The notes beneath the pieces were generated by a model. It was not told the origin of the DNA. It saw nothing but the letters and a program-made list of their open reading frames with translations, and did no database searches. A stretch of 64,000 bases of DNA, taken from NCBI RefSeq assembly GCF_016862455.1, contig NZ_BOMZ01000027.1:101893-165892 (forward strand), given 5' to 3'. Position 1 is the first letter of the stretch; each line of letters opens with the position of its first letter. Positions 54,991 through 63,158 of this stretch are shown here, piece by piece. The position numbers and the translations under genes were made by a program. The stretch is from Actinoplanes utahensis. Lineage in GTDB: Bacteria; Actinomycetota; Actinomycetes; Mycobacteriales; Micromonosporaceae.

Positions 54991-55028
54991 AAAACACCCG
55001 CTGCCTGGATCATGGCAGCGGGTGTTTT
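54991..55028. terminator. Bidirectional terminator of SARP gene and tRNA-Val
   Basis: A perfect 15-bp stem (54991-55005 with 55014-55028) and an 8-nt loop, flanked by A and T runs on the two sides, so it can end transcripts from both directions. It lies 2 nt after the SARP stop and 18 nt beyond the tRNA 3' end. Confidence 0.85.
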
Positions 55029-55045
55029 CGCAGGTAGATGCAATG

Positions 55046-55117
55046 TGGGCGATACTGGGATCGAACCAGTGACCTCTCCGGTGTGAACGGAGCGCTCTCC
55101 CGCTGAGCTAATCGCCC
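55046..55117 (-). tRNA. tRNA-Val (anticodon CAC)
   Basis: A 72-nt cloverleaf: acceptor GGGCGAT/ATCGCCC, D arm GCTC...GAGC, anticodon stem CTCCG/CGGAG with loop TTCACAC (anticodon CAC), T stem ACTGG/CCAGT with loop TTCGATC, and discriminator A. The 3' CCA is not encoded. Its 3' half is repeated near 42.1 kb, which marks this gene as a likely integration site. Confidence 0.96.
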
Positions 55118-55169
55118 TCAACGAGATGGAACTCTACTAGACGCCCGCGCGGGCACGCGAACCAGGGGG

Positions 55170-55544
55170 TCAACGCCACCCGAGGAAGTCGAGCGTCCAG
55201 GTGAACAGGTTGAGGTCGAAACTGAGCAGAACGCTCAGCCAGACCACCGCACTGATGAAGATCATGCCGACCAGGCCCACGAGCGCCCGGATCGGGAGAG
55301 ACTGACGGCCGATCCAGTGCGTCCAGCTCTGGACGTGGCGCTTCGTGAACGCGAGGACTCCTTTGGCCCACGCGAACTCGACAGCCAGGATGGCCAGGCC
55401 GAGGATCACGATCGCCCAGCCGGGGCCGGGGAACGGGATCAGAACGATGCCGACGGCGACGACCAGGCCACCGACGATGCCGACGCCGACCTTGAGAGCG
55501 AGGCGGCCGGTGGAGTTGGAGCGGATACGGTCAAGCACACGCAC
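55170..55544 (-). CDS. PGPGW-type membrane protein (TIGR02611-like)
   Basis: 124 residues with two hydrophobic blocks (LALKVGVGIVGGLVVAVG then IPFPGPGWAIVILGLAILAV; later VGLVGMIFISAVVWLSVLL). The PFPGPGW motif defines an actinobacterial membrane protein family of unknown function. It starts at GTG 55544. I recall this gene type next to ssgB and a tRNA-Val in other actinomycetes, so it probably marks resident chromosome. No enzymatic role can be assigned. Confidence 0.88.
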   Translation of the reverse strand: MRVLDRIRSNSTGRLALKVGVGIVGGLVVAVGIVLIPFPGPGWAIVILGLAILAVEFAWAKGVLAFTKRHVQSWTHWIGRQSLPIRALVGLVGMIFISAVVWLSVLLSFDLNLFTWTLDFLGWR

Positions 55545-55854
55545 GTCACATAACCCCGTCGTCCGGTTTTACACCCATTTCATCCCCCAGTGTCCGGGAG
55601 CCCCGTCACTACCCGGGAGGAATGGACGTTACCGGAGTAAGTCAACTGCTGGACCACCCGACGCCGGGCGGTACCGAGTACATGGGCAGAACAGGACAAG
55701 ATATATCTTTACGTCCTGCGCGGAGGGGTTTTCGGAACCGTCTTCCCACTACTGGGTGAGATCAGCGTATGGCGGAGCGTAACGACAGGGATCACCTGAG
55801 TATGGGAAACGCGGGGTTCACCAGCCTCGCAGCGGTGCCGGGGGGAGTTCGTCC
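55545..55854. promoter_or_regulatory. Divergent gap between PGPGW gene and ssgB
   Basis: 310 bp without a gene. It is AT-richer than the neighbourhood near 55700-55730 and must contain the ssgB promoter and that of the PGPGW gene. GGGGGAG lies 7 nt before the ssgB ATG. I could not pick out a specific sigma-factor site. Confidence 0.45.
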
Positions 55855-56286
55855 ATGAGTACCATTCGTCCAACGACCGTCGAGGTCGAAACCTCGCTGC
55901 GGCTCGTAGCGCCTGACGCGACGGCACTGCCCGTGCGCGCCAGCCTGCGGTACGACCCAGCCGACCCGTATGCGGTGCACGTGTTGTTCCACGCAGAATC
56001 AGCCGGTGGGGAAGCCGTGAGCTGGTCCTTCGCGCGGGAACTTCTCGTCACCGGGCTCGACGAGCCGGCCGGGATCGGCGACGTCCGGGTGTGGCCGTGG
56101 GCCACGCCGCGTGGCGACTTCGTCGCCCTGGCACTGTCGTCACCCGATGGAAACGCGCTGTTCGAGGTGCCGCGCAGCGTCCTGGTCCGATTCCTGCGGC
56201 GCACCTATGTGGTGGTGCCCCGCGGCCGGGAGTCGGATCACCTGGATGTCGACGCGGCGGTCAACCGGCTGCTGGCCGGTAGATAA
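55855..56286 (+). CDS. ssgB: SsgB-like sporulation/cell-division activator
   Basis: 143 residues of the SsgA-like family, confined to morphologically complex actinomycetes. Typical stretches are LRYDPADPYAVHVLFH, WSFARELL, GIGDVRVWPW and FEVPRSVLVRFLRRT. SsgB recruits FtsZ to division sites during sporulation in Streptomyces and is the most widely conserved family member. A strong ribosome site (GGGGGAG) precedes ATG 55855 and a strong terminator follows. The orthology call rests on recognised pattern, not on a search. Confidence 0.92.
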   Translation: MSTIRPTTVEVETSLRLVAPDATALPVRASLRYDPADPYAVHVLFHAESAGGEAVSWSFARELLVTGLDEPAGIGDVRVWPWATPRGDFVALALSSPDGNALFEVPRSVLVRFLRRTYVVVPRGRESDHLDVDAAVNRLLAGR

Positions 56287-56294
56287 GCGATATC

Positions 56295-56337
56295 AGGGCG
56301 ACCCGCGCGGACTCTGCCGGTCCGCGCGGGTCGCCCT
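56295..56337. terminator. Strong terminator hairpin after ssgB
   Basis: A perfect 17-bp stem (56295-56311 with 56321-56337) and a 9-nt loop, starting 9 nt beyond the ssgB stop and ending in TTTA. This is the longest perfect hairpin I found in the window. Confidence 0.9.
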
Positions 56338-56476
56338 TTATCCGGATAAACAAGCGATCTCCGAAAAGAAATCGGAATCGGACGTATAGCGAATACCGCG
56401 CCGGGAATCGGACATACACCTCAGTCAGTGCGCTAGTGGATGCGCGGGAAGACATCGACGACTACCGTCAGGCGCG

Positions 56477-57355
56477 ATGTCAGCACTCATTCATGACACT
56501 GAGCCAGCACCCGCCTGCCTTCCGCCGGAGTGGTCGGGCATCGGGGGATGCGCCCTGCCGCTCGCCGCCGGTGCGGCGACCGGCCTGCTGAACTGTCACG
56601 CGCTGGTCCTCACCACCGCCGGCCCGCTGCTCGCCGAGATCGACTTCGCCGAGCACCTGTGCGGACCGGGCACCCTGCTCTGGGTCCGCCCGGGGCAGGC
56701 GGTCCGGTTCGCCGATCCGGCGGACGATCCGGTCACGGTGGTGTTCCGGCCCGGGCTGTTCGGCCCCGAGGAGTTGCCGGAGGTGAACCCCGAGGATCCC
56801 GCCGGTCCGGCTCGCACGCCGCTGACCCCGTCCGATCCGGGGCCTCTCCGAACGGCGCTCACCCGTCTCACCGCGGACGCCGCCGGCTCCCCGGGACCGG
56901 TCACCGCCGCGCTGTTGCGTCACCAGCTGGCGGCGCTGCTGCTGCGGATCCGGGTGCTCGATCCGGTGGACGACCGGCACGCGCACGTGGAGAGCCGCAC
57001 CTTCGAGCGGTTCCGGGTCCGGCTGGAGGAGGGGTACCCGCACACCCGCCGGGTGGAGGACTACGCGTCGGAGCTGAACTGCTCGGTGCGTACCCTCACG
57101 CGGGCCAGCCTCGCCCTGACCGGCCGCACCGCCAAACAGGTGGTGGACGACCGGGTCGCGCTGCAGGCGCGGCGGCTGCTGGCCGCGACGTCACTGTCGG
57201 TCGCCGAGGTGGGCCGCGTGCTGGGGTTCGGGGAGCCGACGAACTTCGGCCGGTTCTTCCACCGCGAGACGGGTCTGAGCCCGGGCCAGTTCCGAGCCCG
57301 GTTCGCGGGCGAGCGCACGGCCGTGGTTCCCGCCCCACGGCGTCCCGTGGATTGA
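56477..57355 (+). CDS. AraC-family transcriptional regulator
   Basis: 292 residues. The N-terminal 180 residues are a cupin-like sensing domain (LWVRPGQAVRFADP). The C-terminal two helix-turn-helix motifs read VEDYASELNCSVRTLTRAS and VAEVGRVLGFGEPTNFGRFFHRETGLSPGQFR, the AraC/XylS signature. It is followed by an Rrf2 regulator 64 bp later. The target is unknown; no adjacent operon of obvious function suggests one. Confidence 0.92.
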   Translation: MSALIHDTEPAPACLPPEWSGIGGCALPLAAGAATGLLNCHALVLTTAGPLLAEIDFAEHLCGPGTLLWVRPGQAVRFADPADDPVTVVFRPGLFGPEELPEVNPEDPAGPARTPLTPSDPGPLRTALTRLTADAAGSPGPVTAALLRHQLAALLLRIRVLDPVDDRHAHVESRTFERFRVRLEEGYPHTRRVEDYASELNCSVRTLTRASLALTGRTAKQVVDDRVALQARRLLAATSLSVAEVGRVLGFGEPTNFGRFFHRETGLSPGQFRARFAGERTAVVPAPRRPVD

Positions 57356-57369
57356 CCGAATCCCCATAA

Positions 57370-57380
57370 ACCCCTGGGGT
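57370..57380. promoter_or_regulatory. Candidate operator upstream of Rrf2 gene
   Basis: The 11-bp perfect palindrome ACCCCTGGGGT sits 39 bp before the Rrf2 start in a 64-bp gap, a plausible self-regulation site. It could also be a small part of the AraC transcript end. Confidence 0.4.
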
Positions 57381-57419
57381 ATGTGCATCCGGGATGCGGG
57401 GGCGGGGCATGATAGTCAG

Positions 57420-57875
57420 GTGCAGATCTCCGCGCGCGGCGACTACGCGGTCCGGGCCGCCCTCAGTTTGGCGCAGGCCTACCCCGCCCTGATGTCCGCC
57501 CAGGCCATTGCCCAAGACCAGGAAATGCCCCGCAAGTTCCTCGAGGCGGTGCTCGCCGATCTGCGGCGCGCCGGTGTGGTGCGGGCGCAACGCGGTGCCG
57601 AGGGCGGTTACACGCTGTCGCATCCACCTCGCGACGTCACGGTCGGCCAGGTGATCCGGGCCGTCGACGGCCCGCTCGCCGGGGTGCGCGGCCTCCGTCC
57701 GGAGGAGACGCAGTACACGGGCGCCGCGGAGAACCTGCCGAACCTCTGGGTGGCGGTGCGCGCGGCGGTGCGTGAGGTGCTGGACGAGGTCAGTCTCGCC
57801 GAACTGGTCAGCGGGCGGATGCCGGCTCACGTGCGCAAGCTGACCACCCGCCCCGACGCCTGGCAGCCACGCTGA
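57420..57875 (+). CDS. Rrf2-family regulator without cluster cysteines
   Basis: 151 residues with MQISARGDYAVRAALSLA, the family N-terminus, then AIAQDQEMPRKFLEAVLADLRRAGVV and RGAEGGYTLSHPP, the winged helix. IscR, NsrR and RirA carry three Cys for an iron-sulfur cluster; this protein has none, so it cannot sense through that route. The start is GTG 57420. It is probably a YwnA-like or CymR-like repressor responding to another signal. Confidence 0.9.
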   Translation: MQISARGDYAVRAALSLAQAYPALMSAQAIAQDQEMPRKFLEAVLADLRRAGVVRAQRGAEGGYTLSHPPRDVTVGQVIRAVDGPLAGVRGLRPEETQYTGAAENLPNLWVAVRAAVREVLDEVSLAELVSGRMPAHVRKLTTRPDAWQPR

Positions 57876-57938
57876 CGTTTGTGAATCGAGCCCGTCGGGC
57901 ATCCTCCGCCCGTCAGCAACGAGATGGGAGAGGTTCCG

Positions 57939-58121
57939 ATGGGCATCGTTTACCGCAGCCGGAAGAAGATCGGCCCGCTGGTCCTGAACTTCACCGAGAA
58001 CGGCTACTCGTCCTGGAGCCTGAAGATCGGCCGCTGGTCCTGGAACTCCAAGACCCGCGCGCACCGCGTCGACCTGCCCGGCCCGCTGTCCTGGAAGCAG
58101 GACAAGAGCCGGTCCCGCTGA
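57939..58121 (+). CDS. Small DUF4236-like protein
   Basis: 60 residues, basic and Trp-rich: MGIVYRSRKKIGPLVLNF and SSWSLKIGRWSWNSKTR. This resembles the short DUF4236 domain, whose function is unknown. GGGAGAGG lies just upstream of the ATG. It stands alone between an Rrf2 regulator and a convergent gene whose 3' end is 4 nt away. No signal peptide or membrane segment is present. Confidence 0.75.
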   Translation: MGIVYRSRKKIGPLVLNFTENGYSSWSLKIGRWSWNSKTRAHRVDLPGPLSWKQDKSRSR

Positions 58122-58125
58122 GCGT

Positions 58126-59025
58126 CTAGAGCCCGATCACGACGTCGCCGCCCAGCCGGCCGACCGCCGGCTCCCGGGTGACCGTGCCCGCGTCCACGAG
58201 CGCGTGCAGCACCCGGGAGGCGTCGGCGGCGCGATAGACGGTTCCGGTCAGCGCGAAGCTGCGCAGCTCGGTAACGGTCGCGCGGCGCACGTCGGCGAGA
58301 TGGGCGAGCAGCTCACGCCGGAGCGGTTCGGGGTCCGGGCGCGACGAGACGTCGATCAGGCGCCGTTCCGGATCGGCGGGGTCGCGCAGCCGTACCCCCT
58401 CTGATTCACCGACCTCCCACAACGCCTCCTTGAAGCTCTCCAGGCTCTTCGCGGAGGTGGTGGCGAGGGCCACCACCTCGCCCGGCTCCGGCCCGGTGAC
58501 CGTCTCGACCGCCGTGACCAGCGGAAATCCCAGGCCCCGATAGGGGTCCGGCGAACCGCCGGGCGGCAGGACCAGCAGCACCTCGGCCGGTTTCCCGGCG
58601 GCGACGGCACGGACGGTGCTCACCGCGGGCGGACCGCTTGCGGCTGTCGCGTCGAGAAATCCCAGCAGGGGTACGCCCGAAGCACCGGCCGCCCGCACCG
58701 CGACCGCGAGCCGCTCGTCCGTCCCCCCACCGACCGGGAGCACCGTCAGCCCGGCGCCGGCCCCCGCGTCCCCCTGTGCCGTGGCGAGCCGCTTCCCCAC
58801 CACCGTCACGTCGCCGCCGACCGCCACCATGGACAGTTCCCGTCCGCGGGCCAGGTCCGGCAGGCCGGCGAGCGCCCGCAGCGCCGCCTCGGCCGTGGCG
58901 CCGTCGTCGGCGTCCGCATAGCCGTGCACATAGGTCGCCCGGCGCGCCCGTTGCAGCGCCCCCGTCGCCCAGGTTTGCAGGTGGCGGACCAGGAGTTCAC
59001 GGATGACCGTCGAGTTCGGGGACAT
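58126..59025 (-). CDS. Possible TcmP-related protein of unknown function
   Basis: 299 residues. The N-terminus (RELLVRHLQTWATGAL ... YVHGYADADDGAT) and the C-terminal part (FKEALWEVGESEGVRL, then a winged-helix-like LLAHLADVRRATVTELRSFAL) resemble the three-Cys-motif partner family TcmP, but the central part lacks the catalytic features I would expect. The tail TVTREPAVGRLGGDVVIGL may be a beta hairpin. I would not assign an activity. It starts at ATG 59025, and its 3' end nearly touches the DUF4236 gene. Confidence 0.6.
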   Translation of the reverse strand: MSPNSTVIRELLVRHLQTWATGALQRARRATYVHGYADADDGATAEAALRALAGLPDLARGRELSMVAVGGDVTVVGKRLATAQGDAGAGAGLTVLPVGGGTDERLAVAVRAAGASGVPLLGFLDATAASGPPAVSTVRAVAAGKPAEVLLVLPPGGSPDPYRGLGFPLVTAVETVTGPEPGEVVALATTSAKSLESFKEALWEVGESEGVRLRDPADPERRLIDVSSRPDPEPLRRELLAHLADVRRATVTELRSFALTGTVYRAADASRVLHALVDAGTVTREPAVGRLGGDVVIGL

Positions 59026-59081
59026 ACCGACTTTCTACCGTGTCCGGTGAGCCACGGAAAACTTGTACGTAGGGTGTCGAC

Positions 59082-60692
59082 GTGAGCACTATGGGATACA
59101 TGCCCCCACCGCTCGCCGAAGTCACCGCTCAGGCACAGACTCTGTCGTCCTCCGGGGATCTCGCGGGCGCCCGCGCCGTTCTGGACGGGATCCTCCGCAC
59201 CGCCGACGCCGACCCCCGCCGCGCCACCGCCGATCTCGCCGTCGCCGCGGCTCTGCACGCCCGCGTCCTGATCGCGCTCGGCGATCCCGAGTCGGCCCGC
59301 CTGTGGGCGGCATTCGCGCACTCGGCGGAGGAGCGGCTGCACGGCCCCCGCGACGAGCGCACCATCGCCGCGGCCGCCATGCACGCCGCAGTGCTCCAGC
59401 GGATCGGCCAGCACGGCCGATCCGCGTCGGTCTATCACGATCTGATCGGCGAGCTCGCCCTGATCGAGGGCCCGGATTCGCCGCGGGTGCTGGCCGCCGA
59501 GGCCGACCTGGCCACCGCCGAGCACGCGGCCGGGCACTGCTCGACAGCCCGGTCCCGGCTGGCCCGGGCCTGGCGCCGGCACCGCCGGGTGCACGGCGAC
59601 CCCGCTCCGGCCGGCATCAAGATGCTCGCCCGGCTGGGCGCCATGGAGCGCGACTGCGGCGAGGACTCCGAGTCGGCCGCGCATCTGGCCCTGGCCGCCG
59701 AGCTGAGCGCCCGCCATCTGCCGGCCGGCCACTCGCTGGCCCGGCAGGCGGCCGCCCTGGCCGCCGGGACGCCGTCCGGTCGGCACGTCTGCGGCCGGCG
59801 GGACACGACAGGGGAGAAACAGTTCCGCCCGTTCCCGCGCCGGCCCACCGTGTCCGACCCCGGCGGGGCCCGGCCGTCGCCGTTCCCGGTGCACGCGCCC
59901 GGACAGCCGCCGCCGGACGACCGCCCCACCGATCCCAACGGCCGGGTCTATCCGGCCCCGCCGGACGACCTCGGCGACGGCCGGCCGCCGCCGGACAACC
60001 GGGCCACCGATCCCAACGGCACCCTCTACCAGCAGCCGCTCTATCTCAGCGACCTGCATCGGCTGCCCGGTGACCCGACCGGCCGGCACGCCCGCGCGGA
60101 CACCCCGCCGCCGCTGCCCGGCGGCCGCGCGCCCGATCACGGCGAGGACGGCAGGGCGGCGCCGGTCGGCACCGCGCGGACCGGCACCCGGACCGACCCG
60201 CCGAACTCGCGGCGGCTGCCGGTGCCGGTCGGGCGGGCCGGCGGCCGGTCCCGGATGGCCCATCCGCTGCTGCTGTCCTCGGTGCTGGCCGGCGGGGTGG
60301 CAGCGGCCGCCGCGATCGTCATCGTGATGCTGCCCGGCGCCGACGGGGCGACTCTCCCACCGTCCGGGCCGTCCGGGCCGCCCGCCCCGGCCGCCGGGCC
60401 GCTGGAGAGCGCCACCATCGCCGAGCCCGGCGCCCCGCAGAACGTGCGGCTGCGCGACAACGGCGGGAGCGTCATGCTGTCCTGGGCCTATCCGAGCGGC
60501 GCCGCCGGCAAGGTCGTGATCATCGGCGGGCGGGCGCAGCAGACCCCGGTGAAGATCACCACGTTGCCGGCGGGCGCCGCCGACTACGTCGTCTACAGCC
60601 TCAACGAGTCGCTGAACTACTGCTTCACGGTCGGTGTCGAGACCGGCGGGCCGGTCCCGGCCACCGCCGCTCCCGTCTGCACCCGGCGCTGA
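59082..60692 (+). CDS. Membrane protein with TPR-like N-terminus and fibronectin-III C-terminus
   Basis: 536 residues. Residues about 10-230 are alpha-helical repeats of TPR kind (HAAVLQRIGQHGRSASVYHDL). A Pro-rich linker holds two copies of PPDDRPTDPNG/PPPDNRATDPNG. One membrane helix lies near 390-410 (SVLAGGVAAAAAIVIVML). The C-terminal 90 residues look like a fibronectin type III domain (GAPQNVRLRDNGGSVMLSW), probably outside the cell. It starts at GTG 59082. Similar kinase-less TPR/FN3 membrane proteins occur in Actinoplanes-type genomes; the role is unknown. Confidence 0.8.
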   Translation: MSTMGYMPPPLAEVTAQAQTLSSSGDLAGARAVLDGILRTADADPRRATADLAVAAALHARVLIALGDPESARLWAAFAHSAEERLHGPRDERTIAAAAMHAAVLQRIGQHGRSASVYHDLIGELALIEGPDSPRVLAAEADLATAEHAAGHCSTARSRLARAWRRHRRVHGDPAPAGIKMLARLGAMERDCGEDSESAAHLALAAELSARHLPAGHSLARQAAALAAGTPSGRHVCGRRDTTGEKQFRPFPRRPTVSDPGGARPSPFPVHAPGQPPPDDRPTDPNGRVYPAPPDDLGDGRPPPDNRATDPNGTLYQQPLYLSDLHRLPGDPTGRHARADTPPPLPGGRAPDHGEDGRAAPVGTARTGTRTDPPNSRRLPVPVGRAGGRSRMAHPLLLSSVLAGGVAAAAAIVIVMLPGADGATLPPSGPSGPPAPAAGPLESATIAEPGAPQNVRLRDNGGSVMLSWAYPSGAAGKVVIIGGRAQQTPVKITTLPAGAADYVVYSLNESLNYCFTVGVETGGPVPATAAPVCTRR

Positions 60693-60791
60693 CCCGTCAC
60701 TTCCGCACCCGTCTCGCAACCGGATACGACCCGGTCTGCTACCCCGGCACCGGACCGTAAGACGTCACGGCGATCAGAGGGAAGAGGGACA

Positions 60792-62366
60792 TTGACGACG
60801 GAAGCGGCAAGCCTCGTCCCTGCCGAGCCACGCCATCGGCTCGATGAACTCGATGACGCCGTGGCCGAGCTGGAGAACCGGCCGCTGTCGCAGTTCCGGA
60901 CCGTCTGGGCGCCCGCGACCGCGCTGCGACAGCGGGCCGCCGAGGTCGGCGCCGAGGAGGTCGGCCAGCGCGCGACGCTGCTGCAGGCCGGAGTCCTCCT
61001 CCGGGAGGGGCACACCGGCGACGGCGGGCAGCTCGCCCACCAGGTCCGTGCCTGGGCGGAGGAACACGACTCGCGGTACCTGCTGTCCCGGGCGCACCGG
61101 GAACTGTCGGTCTTCTACCGGCATGTCGGCGACTTCTCCGACGCTCTGACCCACGCGGTGCAGAGCGTCGCCCTGCTGACCGACGAGGTGCCCGGGCCGC
61201 TGCGGGCCCGGCACCTGATGACCCTCGCGGTGGCGCTGGACGACACCGGTTCGCACGCCGACGGACGGCGCCGCGGCCGGGAGGCGCTGGCCCTGGCCGC
61301 CGCGGCCGGCGATCACGAGCTGACGTCGTCGCTGCTCAACAACATGGCGTACTCGGCGGTCGAGACCGGTGACGAGGCCGAGGCCCGATCGCTGATCGCG
61401 CAGATGTGGGAGCTCCAGGCCCGCACCGGGCACCGGTTCACCGCCAACGAACTGGACACGGTGGCCCAGGTCGAGATGATGGGCGGGCGGTACGCCGCCG
61501 TCGAGGAACTGCTCTCCCCCGTGATGGCCGACCTGGTCGTGGCGAACGAGGGTGACGCGGTCGCCGAGTGCCAGCTCACCCTGGCGCAGGCGCGCCGGCT
61601 GGACGGGCGGCACGACGACGCGCAGGCGGCACTGGACGCGGCCCGGTCGGTGTGCGCGCAGCGGCAGCTCGCGGCGATCGGGGCACGGGTACGCCAGGAG
61701 CAGGCGGCCCTGTTCGCGGCGACCGGGCGGTTCGCGGAGGCGTACGAGGAGCACCGCGCCTTCCACGCCGACATGACCGCGCTGCAGTCGGTGCAGCGCG
61801 ACGCCCGGGCCCGGGCGCTGCAGGCCGTCTTCGAGGCCACCGAGGCCCGCCGGGCCAGCGAGCACTTCCGGGAGATGGCCCACCGGGACGCGCTCACCGG
61901 TCTCTACAACCGCCGTTTCGTCAACGAGCGGGTGCCCGACCTGCTGCTGGAGTCGGCCGCCCGGGGCCGCCCGATCTCCCTGGCGATAATGGATCTGGAC
62001 CACTTCAAGCGGATCAACGACACGTTGTCGCACGCCACCGGCGACACGGTCCTGCAGCGGGTCGCCGAGATGCTGGAGGAGGCGGCGCCCGGCGCGGCGA
62101 TCGCGGCCCGGATGGGCGGCGAGGAGTTCCTGCTGGTCCTCCCGGGGGTCGATGCCGAGGAGGCGGCGCTGCGCTGCGAGCGGCTGCGGCTGCGGATCCG
62201 GGCGTTCGGCTGGCAGCCGATCACCGGCAGTCTCCAGGTGACCACCAGCATCGGCGTCACCACCGCGCCGGACGGGCTGGGCACCTTCTCGGCGCTGCTC
62301 TCCACCGCGGACCGTCATCTGTACGCCGCCAAGCGCTCCGGCCGGGACCGCGTCGTCGCCGGCTGA
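60792..62366 (+). CDS. Diguanylate cyclase with TPR-type sensor region
   Basis: 524 residues. The first 340 are TPR-like helices (LSVFYRHVGDFSDALTHAVQS, LDGRHDDAQAALDAARS). A coiled linker leads to a GGDEF domain: DALTGLYNRRF, DLDHFKRINDTLSH and the active motif GGEEF. The GGEEF form is usually active, so it should make cyclic di-GMP, which controls development in sporulating actinomycetes. It starts at TTG 60792 behind AGAGGGA. There is no membrane segment, so it is cytoplasmic. Confidence 0.92.
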   Translation: MTTEAASLVPAEPRHRLDELDDAVAELENRPLSQFRTVWAPATALRQRAAEVGAEEVGQRATLLQAGVLLREGHTGDGGQLAHQVRAWAEEHDSRYLLSRAHRELSVFYRHVGDFSDALTHAVQSVALLTDEVPGPLRARHLMTLAVALDDTGSHADGRRRGREALALAAAAGDHELTSSLLNNMAYSAVETGDEAEARSLIAQMWELQARTGHRFTANELDTVAQVEMMGGRYAAVEELLSPVMADLVVANEGDAVAECQLTLAQARRLDGRHDDAQAALDAARSVCAQRQLAAIGARVRQEQAALFAATGRFAEAYEEHRAFHADMTALQSVQRDARARALQAVFEATEARRASEHFREMAHRDALTGLYNRRFVNERVPDLLLESAARGRPISLAIMDLDHFKRINDTLSHATGDTVLQRVAEMLEEAAPGAAIAARMGGEEFLLVLPGVDAEEAALRCERLRLRIRAFGWQPITGSLQVTTSIGVTTAPDGLGTFSALLSTADRHLYAAKRSGRDRVVAG

Positions 62367-62399
62367 GAAATGTCGTAGGGGCAGGGCAGGATCGTGGGT

Positions 62400-62912
62400 A
62401 TGTCAGCGATCCCCTTCCCCTCGCCGATGACCCCGGCCGCCGGGCACGCCGAGGTCTTCGTCCGCTATCTGGATTACTACCGCGAGACCCTGCTGGCCAA
62501 GGCCGCCGCGCTGCCCGCGGCGGAGCTGCGCGCCAGCCGCCTGCCGTCCGGGTGGACGCCGCTGGAGCTGCTCAAGCACCTCCGCTGGGTGGAGTTGCGC
62601 TGGCTCGAGTGGGGTTTTCAGGGCTCAGCCGTCGAGGACCCCTGGGGTGACCGGAGAGACGACCGCTGGCACGTCGAGCCGGCGGAGACGCTCGACGATC
62701 TGGCCGCGGCCCTGCGGGCCCAGGGCGCACACACCACCGCCGTGATCACCGGCAGCGACCTCACCGCGGCGGGCCGGCCGGGTCCCCGGTGGGCCGGCGC
62801 CGAGCCGGCCACCCTGGAGCGGATCTGCCTCCACCTGATCCAGGAGTATGCGCGCCATGCCGGCCACCTGGACATCGTCGCCGAGCTGGCCGGTGGCCCG
62901 ACCGGTGAGTGA
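62400..62912 (+). CDS. DinB/DUF664-family protein
   Basis: 170 residues of the four-helix DinB fold: YLDYYRETLLAKAAALPAAELR, WTPLELLKHLRWVELRWLEWGF and HLIQEYARHAGHLDIVAEL, with metal-ligand His residues in KHL and in the last two segments. In actinobacteria many members are mycothiol-dependent transferases. ATG 62400 is preferred over GTG 62394. Its substrate is unknown. Confidence 0.85.
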   Translation: MSAIPFPSPMTPAAGHAEVFVRYLDYYRETLLAKAAALPAAELRASRLPSGWTPLELLKHLRWVELRWLEWGFQGSAVEDPWGDRRDDRWHVEPAETLDDLAAALRAQGAHTTAVITGSDLTAAGRPGPRWAGAEPATLERICLHLIQEYARHAGHLDIVAELAGGPTGE

Positions 62913-62951
62913 CGCCCGGAGATCGATGCCGACATCAAAGCGGTAAGCGGG

Positions 62952-63046
62952 CGGCGGCCCGACGGCGGCCCGGCGGCCCGACGGCGGCCCGGCGACCCGA
63001 CGGCGGCCCGGCGACCCGACGGCGGCCCGACGGCCTGGCGGCGGCC
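62952..63046. repeat. 19-bp GC-only tandem repeat, about five copies
   Basis: Copies at 62952-62970, 62971-62989, 62990-63008 and 63009-63027 share CGGCGRCCCGACGGCGGCC; the fifth (63028-63046) is degenerate. It lies in the gap between converging genes, flanked by looser repeats built around GACGCCGGAG. Confidence 0.85.
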
Positions 63047-63158
63047 CGACCAAAGGATGACGCCGGAGACCGGCGACGGCACCCAGCGGTGGGTGACGCC
63101 GGAGGCCGATGTCGGCACCGACAGGTGACCGGGCGGCGGCCTGACCGGTGGTCGACGG

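Noticed and set aside
62952..63046. CRISPR array
   Set aside because: The units are directly adjacent with no unique spacers, so it is a simple tandem repeat.
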